Shown here: positions 16,582 to 24,572 of the stretch, one piece after another
Layout of the letters: every line of letters starts with the position of its first letter
Numbering within the stretch: the first letter of the stretch is position 1
DNA from: Chitinivibrionales bacterium
GTDB lineage: Bacteria; Fibrobacterota; Chitinivibrionia; Chitinivibrionales; JANQEN01
Length of the DNA: 41,398 nucleotides
Direction: 5' to 3'
Assembly (NCBI GenBank): GCA_028278335.1
Contig: JANQEN010000223.1
Span: 1-41,398 of the forward strand
Notes under the pieces: generated by a model
Databases searched by the model: none
Seen by the model: only the letters and a program-made list of their open reading frames with translations
What the model was told of the DNA's origin: nothing
Position numbers and translations under genes: made by a program

Positions 16582-17546
16582 TGGCACAGATAGTAGCGTC
16601 AGATTTAGTAGATTATAATGAAGTAAAGTTTGGCTCAGATGGCTTTGAGGCATCTAGAGGGTTTCAAATAACAGGCTTATCGGGTAATCCAGATCAAAGG
16701 GCATTTGAAGCTATATCATTGCCTGGATTACCCTTAATAGGTGAGCTTCATCCTACTATAAATTCTATAGAAGCTTATGAGGTAAGTTTTGAAACACAAG
16801 GTGCAGAGACCGGCGTTGTTGTTGTTAGATATAAAGCTGTAAATCCTACTGATAAATCTGAGTCTTCCGCAGACGAAACACAGCCACCAGTTATTTCTAT
16901 TGGCTCAACCGTTCAAGAAACAGTGACAAATGTTGACGTAAAAGGCAAAACAATGGAGTTGAACCATACTAGAAGGAGAATAGTTAAGAAAGAAGATGGT
17001 ACAACTGAGCCTAAAGATGAAAAAATGAAAACTGCGCCGGTAAATGCATCAAAACAAGTTCCACATACAACTATTACTTTTACTAGAAAAGAAAGATCAA
17101 GCCCGTTTGCCAAAAGTGAAATTTTTGTTGGTACGATAAACTCAAGAACATTTTTTGGGCTTCCTAAACATCTGTGGTTATGCACTGGCATTGATGGAAA
17201 TAGTGACGATGGTGGAAGGTCTTATTTGGTTACATATAATTTTCAAAGGGCCGAAAAGCTGAATACATGGGATCCAGTATTTACATATACAGATGACGCA
17301 ACTGGTCTAGAAGTTACAGGATTGAATATAAAAAACAAAAAAGGGCCATTGACACCTGATGATGTTGGCGCTGACGAACAAAATCTTATAGGCAAAAAAA
17401 GGTTTCAACTATACCCTGAATCCGATTTTAATGAATTGAATCTTGACTTTGGTCAAGCCTCAGATAGTGACACGCCTGTTGGACTTGTAATTAATAGACC
17501 TGGTTTTAGTCGACCTACATTTCCCGCTTTAAAAAAGGGTCAGTAG
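16581..17546 (+). CDS. Minor tail protein (unassigned)
   Basis: 321 residues, directly after the tape measure and overlapping its stop by one base, the position of distal tail or baseplate proteins. The sequence is beta-rich (VSFETQGAETGVVVVRY, THTTITF-like strands, FFGLPKHLWLCTGIDG, SYLVTYNFQRAEKLNTWDPV), suggesting a baseplate hub or distal-tail fold. No named family recognised. Confidence 0.7.
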   Translation: MAQIVASDLVDYNEVKFGSDGFEASRGFQITGLSGNPDQRAFEAISLPGLPLIGELHPTINSIEAYEVSFETQGAETGVVVVRYKAVNPTDKSESSADETQPPVISIGSTVQETVTNVDVKGKTMELNHTRRRIVKKEDGTTEPKDEKMKTAPVNASKQVPHTTITFTRKERSSPFAKSEIFVGTINSRTFFGLPKHLWLCTGIDGNSDDGGRSYLVTYNFQRAEKLNTWDPVFTYTDDATGLEVTGLNIKNKKGPLTPDDVGADEQNLIGKKRFQLYPESDFNELNLDFGQASDSDTPVGLVINRPGFSRPTFPALKKGQ

Positions 17547-17547
17547 T

Positions 17548-18186
17548 ATGCCTGATAAGACAGATACAAAAGATACAAATTTGCATACAGAGCATATGCA
17601 AGATTGGGATAAAGGTGACATATTAACAGCTAAAAAATTGCAACAGCCTGTTACATTTATAAAACGTGCTTTTGGTTCTGTTCAACCGGCACAGCAATTA
17701 TTACCACGTACAAGCAATGTATCTATGAAAAAATTTTATGTTGTTGAGGTTAGAGATAATTATATGCTTTGTAAGTCTGACCAGGCCACAGAAACAGGCG
17801 ATGAAGTAAATATTGCATTGCCACCAGAGTTTAGAAAACAGGTTTATGATTTTTTTGAAACTGGAGGTACTCTAAAATCAAATGGGGATGTTGATAAAAA
17901 TGGATACAAAAGAACATTACCAAATGGTAGGTCTAATAGATACGAATATTTAAGTGCTCAAAAGCGTAAAGCTATAAAATATGATGATAAGGATGAGACA
18001 GAGATACAGGTTGTTGTACCTGCATATGTAGAGAATGACATAATTTTTGCTGTGCAAGGTATACAGGGTGGCACGGATGCCACAGATAAAATTGATGATG
18101 ATACAGAGGTTGCAATAGACTGGCAAGATATGAATGTATCAGGTAGGGCTTGGTCCAAAGCTGATGACCAAGATGATGAGTCATGA
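17548..18186 (+). CDS. Tail-tip associated protein (unassigned)
   Basis: 212 residues with a charged N-terminus (MPDKTDTKDTNLHTEHMQDW), a central beta-rich part (KKFYVVEVRDNYMLCKSDQA) and an acidic C-terminus (SKADDQDDES). Family not recognised. It starts one base after the previous stop region and overlaps the receptor-binding candidate by four bases (ATGA), so it belongs to the tail-tip module. Confidence 0.65.
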   Translation: MPDKTDTKDTNLHTEHMQDWDKGDILTAKKLQQPVTFIKRAFGSVQPAQQLLPRTSNVSMKKFYVVEVRDNYMLCKSDQATETGDEVNIALPPEFRKQVYDFFETGGTLKSNGDVDKNGYKRTLPNGRSNRYEYLSAQKRKAIKYDDKDETEIQVVVPAYVENDIIFAVQGIQGGTDATDKIDDDTEVAIDWQDMNVSGRAWSKADDQDDES

Positions 18187-19310
18187 GCCCGTCTAACTTT
18201 GATTCATTTTTTGAAAGCCCACGAGGTGGGTTTGTTGAAAGCCCTAGGGGGGCTAGAGGTGGCGCAGTTGTTCCACCTATTGTTGCGTCTGGTTCATTTA
18301 CAACTGCCGGTGGTGACGCTGCTACAAGAATAGCGCAAATACCCGAGATAGATGGGGATTGGGAGGCTCTTGGAACTGGTCTAAATTCTAACGGTAATGA
18401 TGTATTGACTTTCAATGGCAAGTTGTATGTTGCTGGGGCATTTACAACTGCTGGTGGATCATCTGCGCTTAGGGCTGCAAGTTGGGATGGTTCTAATTGG
18501 GCGGCTCTTGGCACTGGATTAAATGGCGCTGCTAATGAGATGGCTATTTATAATGGTAAGCTTGCCGTAGCTGGTACATTTAATTTTGCTGGCGGTACTT
18601 TAACCAACAGAATAGCGTTATGGGATGGATCGTCATGGAGTAAATTAGTGCCTGCCGAGGCTGCTGGGGGTGCTCCATTGCTTGAGGTTGAAGCTGTTTA
18701 TGTGGATTCATCTGGTAATCTTTGGGCTGGTGGCTTTTTTGATAATGCTATTGTTGGTGGTGTTGTAACAATTAGACGTATTGGCTATTTTGATGGCACA
18801 ACATGGAACGAACCAGGCGGTGGTATTCCAAGTGCTGGGGCCGGAAGAGTAAGAGCCATCATAGAATACGGGTCTGATATTTGGATTGGTGGTAATTATA
18901 CAGTTACCGTTGGTGGTGTAGCTAATACAGGAAATATTGCCCGCTGGAATGGTTCTGCTTGGCATGCAGTAAAAACAAGTTTTACAGGTACAGACATTAA
19001 AGCTTTTGCCATATATAAAGGTGATTTATATGCAGCCGGTGGTTTTTCATCTATGAATGGTGTTGCAGATACAAATAATATTGCTCGCTGGGATGGAACA
19101 ACATGGCATGCCGTAGATGTTGGATTTAATAATGCTGTATTTGATCTTGTTGTGTCTGGTGATTATCTTATTGCTGGTGGGTCTTTTACACAAGATGGCA
19201 ATAATGTAAATAATTATTCTAGAATAGCTGCTTGGGATGGTTCTAGTTGGACTGAAGTTGATGACGGTACAAATTCAACTGTTACCGGCTTGGGTTTGAA
19301 TGAGATATAG
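18183..19310 (+). CDS. Seven-repeat beta-propeller, probable receptor-binding protein
   Basis: 375 residues. After a short N-terminus with two ESPRG repeats come seven units of about 45 residues, each with a W/F-D/N-G-x-x-W core: DGDWEAL, WDGSNWAAL, WDGSSWSKL, FDGTTWNEP, WNGSAWHAV, WDGTTWHAV, WDGSSWTEV, alternating with YNGKLYVAG-type strands. Seven units fit a seven-bladed propeller. At the end of the tail operon this is a good candidate for host recognition; that role is inference. Confidence 0.7.
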   Translation: MSPSNFDSFFESPRGGFVESPRGARGGAVVPPIVASGSFTTAGGDAATRIAQIPEIDGDWEALGTGLNSNGNDVLTFNGKLYVAGAFTTAGGSSALRAASWDGSNWAALGTGLNGAANEMAIYNGKLAVAGTFNFAGGTLTNRIALWDGSSWSKLVPAEAAGGAPLLEVEAVYVDSSGNLWAGGFFDNAIVGGVVTIRRIGYFDGTTWNEPGGGIPSAGAGRVRAIIEYGSDIWIGGNYTVTVGGVANTGNIARWNGSAWHAVKTSFTGTDIKAFAIYKGDLYAAGGFSSMNGVADTNNIARWDGTTWHAVDVGFNNAVFDLVVSGDYLIAGGSFTQDGNNVNNYSRIAAWDGSSWTEVDDGTNSTVTGLGLNEI

Positions 19311-19323
19311 AAAAGGATAAAAA

Positions 19324-20577
19324 ATGGCAACAAAATATTTTCTAGGTACTGCTGACGCTGTAGCACAAGTTTCAACAGTACAAATTACCGCAGATGATGC
19401 GGCAACTACATACACAATAACTATAGGTGATCGTACTGTAAGTGTTGCTGGTAGTGGTACAGGCGTAAATGATACAGCTACGGCATTGCAAGCTGCTTTA
19501 GCTGCATCTACTAACCCATATTTTACCGCTATTACTTGGACCGTGGCCACAGATACCGTTACGGGTACTGCTGCAACGCTTGGTGTACCTTTTACGGCTT
19601 CTAGCTCTGTAACTGGCGGTACTGGTACTATTGGTGCAGTAACACAATCTACAGCTAGTGCTGGGCCTAATCACTGGGATACAGCGGATAACTGGTCGGA
19701 TGGCTCAATACCAGCAAACACGGATACTGTATATATACAGGATACCAATGTAAATATTTTATGGGGTCTAGATCAAAATACAGTGGATCTAACAAAGCTG
19801 ATTATTCCTAAAAGCTATACGGGTAAAATTGGTCTTGACTATAGGGTTTTTACTACAAGTGGTGCTTTAGCTACTGATGCCACAGAGGCGGAATACAGGC
19901 AAACCTACTTAAAGATAGGCGCAACCGATGTTGTAATTGGTGAAAACTTTGGTCAAGATAACCCCGCTGGCTCACAGCGTATTATGCTTGATCTTGACAC
20001 TACACAAACCACAGTAAATATTTACGGCACGGCTTCTAGCTCATCTGAAACAGGTAGACCAAGTATTAGATTGCTTGGCACACATGCGTCTAATGAGCTT
20101 TATGTGAGGTCTGGTGGTGGCGGTGTTGGTGTTGCAGTTGGTGAGCCAAACGAAACTTCCACATTCAATCTTATTTCTGTAAGTGATCAGGGCTCATCTA
20201 CAAAATTGAGGATTGGTGCAGGCGTTACACTTACCACATATTTACAAAATGGTGGCATTAACGTAATGGAGCGCTCATCTGGTACGCTTACTACTTGTAC
20301 TATAAATGGTGGTACATTACAGACAGAAGGCATTTTTGTAATGACAACCACACATGTGAATGGTGGTACTCTTATTTCTAACCACACTAGTGGCACGGTG
20401 GCTCACACCATATTGAATATTAATGATGGTGGTACTGTAAATGGTATATCTAATAATGAAACCAGAACTTGGACCACTGTAAATTTAGATAATGGTGCGA
20501 CATTATTGGCTAATAGTGATATAGTAACTATAACAACGCTAAATGAACCATCTGGTCAGTATACATTAGGTACATAA
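19324..20577 (+). CDS. Tail fibre/spike-like beta-solenoid protein
   Basis: 417 residues, rich in Thr, Gly and Asn. The N-terminal domain (VQITADDAATTYTITIGDRT) resembles small phage adhesin or fibre domains. From ~residue 115 (NHWDTADNWSDGSIPANTDT) comes a repetitive solenoid (TCTINGGTLQTEGIFVMTTT, HVNGGTLISNHTSG, TILNINDGGTVNG) as in autotransporter-like and spike proteins. Strong ribosome binding site AAAAGGA. Likely a second receptor-binding or fibre protein. Confidence 0.65.
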   Translation: MATKYFLGTADAVAQVSTVQITADDAATTYTITIGDRTVSVAGSGTGVNDTATALQAALAASTNPYFTAITWTVATDTVTGTAATLGVPFTASSSVTGGTGTIGAVTQSTASAGPNHWDTADNWSDGSIPANTDTVYIQDTNVNILWGLDQNTVDLTKLIIPKSYTGKIGLDYRVFTTSGALATDATEAEYRQTYLKIGATDVVIGENFGQDNPAGSQRIMLDLDTTQTTVNIYGTASSSSETGRPSIRLLGTHASNELYVRSGGGGVGVAVGEPNETSTFNLISVSDQGSSTKLRIGAGVTLTTYLQNGGINVMERSSGTLTTCTINGGTLQTEGIFVMTTTHVNGGTLISNHTSGTVAHTILNINDGGTVNGISNNETRTWTTVNLDNGATLLANSDIVTITTLNEPSGQYTLGT

Positions 20578-20579
20578 TT

Positions 20580-20834
20580 ATGAGTGAAATAGATCCAGAA
20601 ACCTTGCTTGAAATTCATAAGCTCATTAGCGATGTTGACGCTGAAACAAGAGTGCAAACCGAAGCTATTACCAACATCAAAGAGAGTATTAAGGATATCA
20701 AACGTAACATGCCTAGTAAGGATAAGGTGAGAGCATTAAATGATGATGTGAATAGATTTAAAAATATCATATATGGCATTGCTCTAGCTTTGTTTCTTAC
20801 GGCATTAAAAGTCTTCTTGGGAGGTGGACCGTGA
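20580..20834 (+). CDS. Coiled-coil protein with C-terminal membrane helix (XhlA-like, holin candidate)
   Basis: 84 residues. A charged coiled coil (about 10-60) is followed by one membrane segment (NIIYGIALALFLTALKVFLG) and a GGGP end. The layout matches XhlA-type hemolysin/holin-associated proteins. It lies between the fibre gene and other membrane proteins at the end of the late operon, where lysis genes are usual. The name is tentative. Confidence 0.55.
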   Translation: MSEIDPETLLEIHKLISDVDAETRVQTEAITNIKESIKDIKRNMPSKDKVRALNDDVNRFKNIIYGIALALFLTALKVFLGGGP

Positions 20835-21244
20835 GGCAATTGCAAACAGCTAAAAGGCATGTGGAAACCATGATAAAAAAACTTAATGTTGACATTGTTG
20901 TTTTAGATGATGATCCGGAGTGTATGCGATTTACCAAAGGCATGCTTTTGGAAAATGGTTTCAAAGATGTTGTTTGTGTTAGTCCAGGTAGTGTCGCAAT
21001 ACACCAACTCCAAATGTTGAATCCAAAAATGATAATAAGTGACATTTCTGATTATAAATGTATTAAAGCAATTATTGATCATTTCGGTCATAAGGTGATA
21101 GTAAATGATGATCTAAAAAATGATAATACATACCAGAATCTAAAGAAAAATGCATATTTTGTGGCCTTTAAAGGTTTCCCTGATAAACTTATTACAACAA
21201 TTAGGAACCTTTGGAGGCAACTTGAGGAGAAGAATTGCGGATGA
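20831..21244 (+). CDS. CheY-like receiver-domain protein
   Basis: 137 residues from GTG 20831, which overlaps the previous stop (GTGA). The fold pattern is that of a response-regulator receiver: acid cluster VVLDDD (D26-D28), phosphoacceptor strand MIISDIS (D71) and a Lys near the end in VAFKGFP (K114) followed by the last helix (DKLITTIRNLW). The Ser/Thr switch strand reads HKVIVNDD, so the usual T/S is missing. No output domain is present. A receiver in a phage late operon is unusual; the role is unknown. Confidence 0.6.
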   Translation: MRQLQTAKRHVETMIKKLNVDIVVLDDDPECMRFTKGMLLENGFKDVVCVSPGSVAIHQLQMLNPKMIISDISDYKCIKAIIDHFGHKVIVNDDLKNDNTYQNLKKNAYFVAFKGFPDKLITTIRNLWRQLEEKNCG

Positions 21245-21290
21245 ACAGTACGCCCTTGTCATATGGCGGTTCGGCTATAGGTTTGCAAAG

Positions 21291-21698
21291 ATGAATTTTA
21301 TACCACACAATAGGGGGGATTTGGGGTGTATTAAATGGCTTAATTGGAAGCCGCTTGCCACAAGTGCCATATTTCTGTTTATATGTGGGTGTGGTTGGTA
21401 TGTTGGCACAGAGGGTGTGATATACCAGCCAGATGACCTCACAGGATTTAGAACGCCTGCTGTTGACGCTCAAATAGAAAAAGATAGGCAACAAGCTTAC
21501 GAAGACGGAAAGGCAGAGAGAGAACTTTCTGAGGCTTCTGAGCTTGATGATGGATCGGTTACCGTAGCAACAGGTGATCAAATTATGGAGGCTGGCGGGT
21601 CTACTTTGGCCAACTTGCTTCCTTATGGTGGGGCAGCTAGTGGGCTGCTTTTAATAATTATTGGTATATTCAAGAGAAAGAAGAATAAAAATGTTTGA
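21291..21698 (+). CDS. Double-membrane-segment protein, possible spanin or lysis accessory protein
   Basis: 135 residues from ATG 21291; longer in-frame starts lie inside the previous gene. An N-terminal hydrophobic segment (PLATSAIFLFICGCGWYVG) resembles a signal anchor or an imperfect lipobox around the Cys. A charged region with helix (AQIEKDRQQAYEDGKAEREL) follows, then a C-terminal membrane segment (GLLLIIIGIFKRKKNKNV). Context suggests lysis; direct evidence is lacking. Confidence 0.5.
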   Translation: MNFIPHNRGDLGCIKWLNWKPLATSAIFLFICGCGWYVGTEGVIYQPDDLTGFRTPAVDAQIEKDRQQAYEDGKAERELSEASELDDGSVTVATGDQIMEAGGSTLANLLPYGGAASGLLLIIIGIFKRKKNKNV

Positions 21699-21909
21699 AT
21701 CATTGAAAAAATGGTTGGATAGCAAGAAAACAAAAACCTTTTTAACAGGTGTTGTTAGTACAGTGCTAACCACCTATGTACTAAAAGATAACCCTGAATT
21801 AGCAATGAAAGTGTCAGCCATGATTGTAACTATGGCCACATCACTTATTTTAGGCCAGGGTGCAGCCGATGCTTTTGGAACGGAGTATCACAAGAAGAAA
21901 AAACAGTAA
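21691..21909 (+). CDS. Holin-like small membrane protein
   Basis: 72 residues from ATG 21691, overlapping the previous gene. A charged N-terminus (MFESLKKWLDSKKTK) is followed by two hydrophobic helices (FLTGVVSTVLTTYVL and AMIVTMATSLILGQGAADAF) and a KKKKQ tail, a class II holin-like arrangement. It is the last gene of the late operon before a strong terminator. Confidence 0.6.
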   Translation: MFESLKKWLDSKKTKTFLTGVVSTVLTTYVLKDNPELAMKVSAMIVTMATSLILGQGAADAFGTEYHKKKKQ

Positions 21910-21974
21910 ATGCTTTTTTGTCTCTCTCTTGGCATTTACTCTAGGCCGTGGCTTTTCTTAGTCACGGTCTTTTT
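21905..21974 (+). terminator. Two tandem hairpins ending the late operon
   Basis: The first hairpin is a perfect nine-pair AGTAAATGC / GCATTTACT (21905-21913 with 21932-21940). The second is GGCCGTGGC / GTCACGGTC (21944-21952 with 21961-21969, two G-U pairs) with an eight-base loop, followed by TTTTTAT. The second is a strong intrinsic terminator; the first overlaps the stop codon of the preceding gene and may protect the 3' end. Confidence 0.88.
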
Positions 21975-22026
21975 ATATAATCTAGCACCGGGTCGGATGT
22001 TTTTCAAAAAAACTTTAGACTAAATG

Positions 22027-22052
22027 TTGACTTATGAAAAATTTTATATATC
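22027..22052 (+). promoter_or_regulatory. Possible promoter for the replication block
   Basis: TTGACT (22027-22032) is followed by an AT-rich stretch with TATATC, but the spacing (14) is short and other -10 choices are weak. The downstream leader TTAAACAACAGGGGGAGAGA resembles CTAACAACAGAGAGGGGG after the better promoter at 35764, supporting a shared leader design. Called on position after a terminator and before a new operon. Confidence 0.35.
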
Positions 22053-22093
22053 TTTAAGAACATAATAAAGTTAAACAACAGGGGGAGAGAGAC

Positions 22094-22297
22094 TTGAGCA
22101 AAGAAATATGGCAGTCATTAGTCAAAGTAGATAAATCTCTAAAAATTAAAGCGTTCAACATTAAAGAATTATGTGACCTAAAAAAGTACAGTGAGCTTTT
22201 TACGGCTATGGTTATGTATTTTGATGAAAAAAAACAAAAAGACTTTCAGAGATTTGTTACAGCCAATAAGACCAAGATAGAAAAACAATCACATTAG
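22094..22297 (+). CDS. Small unknown protein, first gene of the replication block
   Basis: 67 residues from TTG 22094, selected because GGGGGAGAGAGA lies immediately upstream. Charged and helical (MSKEIWQSLVKVDKSLKIKA). No domain recognised. It precedes the Sak4-like gene by nine bases. Confidence 0.6.
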   Translation: MSKEIWQSLVKVDKSLKIKAFNIKELCDLKKYSELFTAMVMYFDEKKQKDFQRFVTANKTKIEKQSH

Positions 22298-22306
22298 AGA
22301 GGCGTT

Positions 22307-23113
22307 ATGGCACTAAACATTAGAAAAGGGCCTAAGATTAGGCCGCCTAGAATACTGTTACTCGGTACAGAAAAAGCTGGCAAGTCAACATTTCCCAGTA
22401 AGGCAGACAATCCATTTTATATACCCATTGTAGGTGAGGAGGGTATTGACGATTTGGATGTTGAAAGTTTAGATGAGCCGATAAAAACATTTGATGAGTT
22501 TATGGAGACGCTAAGGGATTTGTATGCAGGTGATTATACATATAAAACTTTAGTTATAGACTCTATGTCTGCATTGCAACCGATTGTATTTGATGAGATT
22601 TGCAAAAAATACGACGTTGATAATATCGAAGATGCAAATGGTGGATGGGGTAAAGGTTATGTTGTTGTAGAGGCATACTTTAGAGACGTTATACACGCCT
22701 TAGATATGCTTAGAAACAAGAAAGAAATGACAATAGTCCTTATTGGCCATACCAATGTAAAACAATTCAATGACCCTATGGGCGAGTCTTACGATATATA
22801 CAATTTTGATGTGCATAAGAAGGTTTCAGATTTATTAAAAAGATGGGTTGATGTAACATTATTTGCATCACAGAAAAGCCAAGTAAAAATAGAAGATGTT
22901 GGATTTAATAAAACAAAAGGCCGTTCTGTAGGCGAGTCAGAAAGAAAACTTATTACAAGGGGCCATCTAGGTTGCCCCGCTGATGGCCGTGGTGTCTATG
23001 GCCATTTACCAAAAGTTATGGATTTAGATTGGGATGTATTCAAAGCTCAAGTGGCTTTGGCAGTACAAATGAAAAGGTTATTAAAGAGAAAGGGAGAGTC
23101 ACAAGATGGGTGA
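22307..23113 (+). CDS. Sak4-like RecA-fold ATPase (AAA_24)
   Basis: 268 residues. Walker A GTEKAGKST (residues 20-28) and Walker B TLVIDSM (D85), followed by the IVLIGHTNVKQF strand with its sensor-like polar residues, match the AAA_24/Sak4 group of phage single-strand annealing ATPases. Sak4 proteins act with a single-stranded DNA binding protein in recombination and replication, consistent with the SSB-like gene that overlaps its end by eight bases. Confidence 0.85.
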   Translation: MALNIRKGPKIRPPRILLLGTEKAGKSTFPSKADNPFYIPIVGEEGIDDLDVESLDEPIKTFDEFMETLRDLYAGDYTYKTLVIDSMSALQPIVFDEICKKYDVDNIEDANGGWGKGYVVVEAYFRDVIHALDMLRNKKEMTIVLIGHTNVKQFNDPMGESYDIYNFDVHKKVSDLLKRWVDVTLFASQKSQVKIEDVGFNKTKGRSVGESERKLITRGHLGCPADGRGVYGHLPKVMDLDWDVFKAQVALAVQMKRLLKRKGESQDG

Positions 23114-23594
23114 TTTGAATTTTGATAGTGCAGCTATCGAACCGAGGGACAATAATTTTGCCCTCATTAAGAAGGATTGGTATCCAGCCATTGTTGCTGA
23201 TGTTGAGTGGAGGGATACCAAAGACAAGTCAAATGATTATCAGTATCTAAATGTTGAATTTAGCATTACAGGTGATGTGTCGGAAGGTAGAAAGATTTGG
23301 ATAAAGCTAAACCTAAAACGGCCTTATTCAAGTGATCCGGATAAGTGTGCAAAACGTATTGCTGAGCAAGAACTTAAAGAGATATGTGATGCGGTTAACA
23401 TTGAAAAGCTTAGTGATTCTACAGAGCTAAAAGACTCTATTTGCATGATCAAGGTAGGCATTAAATACAATGATTATCTTGGTGAAGATGAAAATGTAAT
23501 TCTTCAATACAAAAGCATGAAAGAATACAAAGCTGAAGAAAATGAAAAGGTTATTGATGCCGCGTCTCAAGTAGATGATGAAATACCGTTTTAA
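23106..23594 (+). CDS. SSB-like protein, DUF669 family
   Basis: 162 residues. YPAIVADVEWRDTKDKSNDY, LNVEFSITGDVSEGRKIWIK and the C-terminal acidic tip DDEIPF are typical of DUF669 proteins. The tip resembles the SSB tail that recruits partners. Its overlap with the Sak4-like gene suggests that the two work together on single-stranded DNA. Confidence 0.8.
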   Translation: MGDLNFDSAAIEPRDNNFALIKKDWYPAIVADVEWRDTKDKSNDYQYLNVEFSITGDVSEGRKIWIKLNLKRPYSSDPDKCAKRIAEQELKEICDAVNIEKLSDSTELKDSICMIKVGIKYNDYLGEDENVILQYKSMKEYKAEENEKVIDAASQVDDEIPF

Positions 23595-23612
23595 TTTGCT
23601 GGGGGGCAAATG

Positions 23613-23690
23613 GACCTGATCAAGTCTATAAACTGATTTCCTTTGTGTGGGTGTGCAAGACCTGGCCACGTCTATAAACTGGCCTTTTTA
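23613..23690 (+). ncRNA. Tandem covarying hairpins with a conserved GTCTATAAAC loop
   Basis: Two ~25-nt repeats with a 46-base period (23613-23637 and 23659-23684). Both read GACCTG..CA.GTCTATAAACTG. The stems differ in a compensatory way: GATCA/TGATT in the first (one G-U) and GGCCA/TGGCC in the second, giving two full covariations and one compatible change around an identical ten-base loop core. The second is followed by TTTTTAT and could terminate. They lie between the SSB-like gene and the next gene, whose AGGAGAG ribosome binding site follows at about 23694. Confidence 0.65.
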
Positions 23691-23703
23691 TATAGGAGAG
23701 AGA

Positions 23704-24042
23704 ATGAACAAAATTAAATATGTTGTGTCGTGTCAAGGCGTTATCCATAATCAAGCTAGAGAGAGAATAATATCAAACCTAAAAAAGATATTTGGTGATT
23801 GTAGTGAGATTGTTTGTTTTGATGATGGTGCGCAGATTACACAATTACAAGAACATCTAACCAAGCGTGAACAAATTGCCTTGAAAGTCTTTGATAAGAT
23901 ATACGATGGCCTGTCATGTGATTTGTATTGTGAAAACTTAACACATGAAGAAGAAGTAATTATTAAATCAAGCATGAGAAACAAAGTTAAATGGTGTTTC
24001 GAAATAGCAAATGAGTTCATAAAGCAAGGAGAGGCGAAGTGA
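23704..24042 (+). CDS. Unknown protein of the replication block
   Basis: 112 residues from ATG 23704 (AGGAGAGAGA upstream); the in-frame ATG at 23647 would begin inside the hairpin element. Sequence MNKIKYVVSCQGVIHNQAR..., with helical C-terminus. No family recognised. Overlaps the next GTG start by four bases. Confidence 0.65.
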   Translation: MNKIKYVVSCQGVIHNQARERIISNLKKIFGDCSEIVCFDDGAQITQLQEHLTKREQIALKVFDKIYDGLSCDLYCENLTHEEEVIIKSSMRNKVKWCFEIANEFIKQGEAK

Positions 24043-24542
24043 GTAAAACACTTTGGGAAATTGGCGACGATATGGACGCCATTGTATCGCTATTAGAGGA
24101 AACCGATGGCGACGCACAAGGATGTGAAAAGGCCATTGATAAATGGATTGATGACGCTAGGGGTGATCTTGAAAAGAAATTAGACAACTATGCCGCCCTC
24201 ATAAAAGCGTTTGAAGCAAAATCTAAGGCAAGAAAAGAAGAGGCAAACAGGCTATTGCATATGGCCAAAGTAGACGCCAATGCAGCCCAAAGAATGAAAG
24301 ATAGGCTTACACATTTCTTCACTGTTCATGACATAAAAAAGATGGAAACGCCTAGATACAAGCTATCAATGAGGGCTGGTAAGCCTGGTTTATTGGTTGG
24401 CAGGGATGTTGAAGAGTTGGACGAAAGATTCCAAAAAGTAACAGTTGCTCCAGATAAAAAGGCAATTACACAAGCCATACAATCCGGTGAAGAAATTGCG
24501 GGTTGTTGTATGGTTCAAAAAGTTTCAATTTGGATTAGATAA
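24039..24542 (+). CDS. Siphovirus Gp157-like protein
   Basis: 167 residues from GTG 24039. The pattern (LDNYAALIKAFEAKSKARKE, EEANRLLHMAKVDANAAQRM, MKDRLTHFFTVHDIKKMETP, RYKLSMRAGKPGLLV) matches the Sipho_Gp157 family, which is found in phage recombination modules, often next to Sak and SSB proteins. The biochemical role is not established. Confidence 0.8.
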   Translation: MSKTLWEIGDDMDAIVSLLEETDGDAQGCEKAIDKWIDDARGDLEKKLDNYAALIKAFEAKSKARKEEANRLLHMAKVDANAAQRMKDRLTHFFTVHDIKKMETPRYKLSMRAGKPGLLVGRDVEELDERFQKVTVAPDKKAITQAIQSGEEIAGCCMVQKVSIWIR

Positions 24543-24572
24543 GTAAAATAAACAACAGAAAGGAAAACAACA

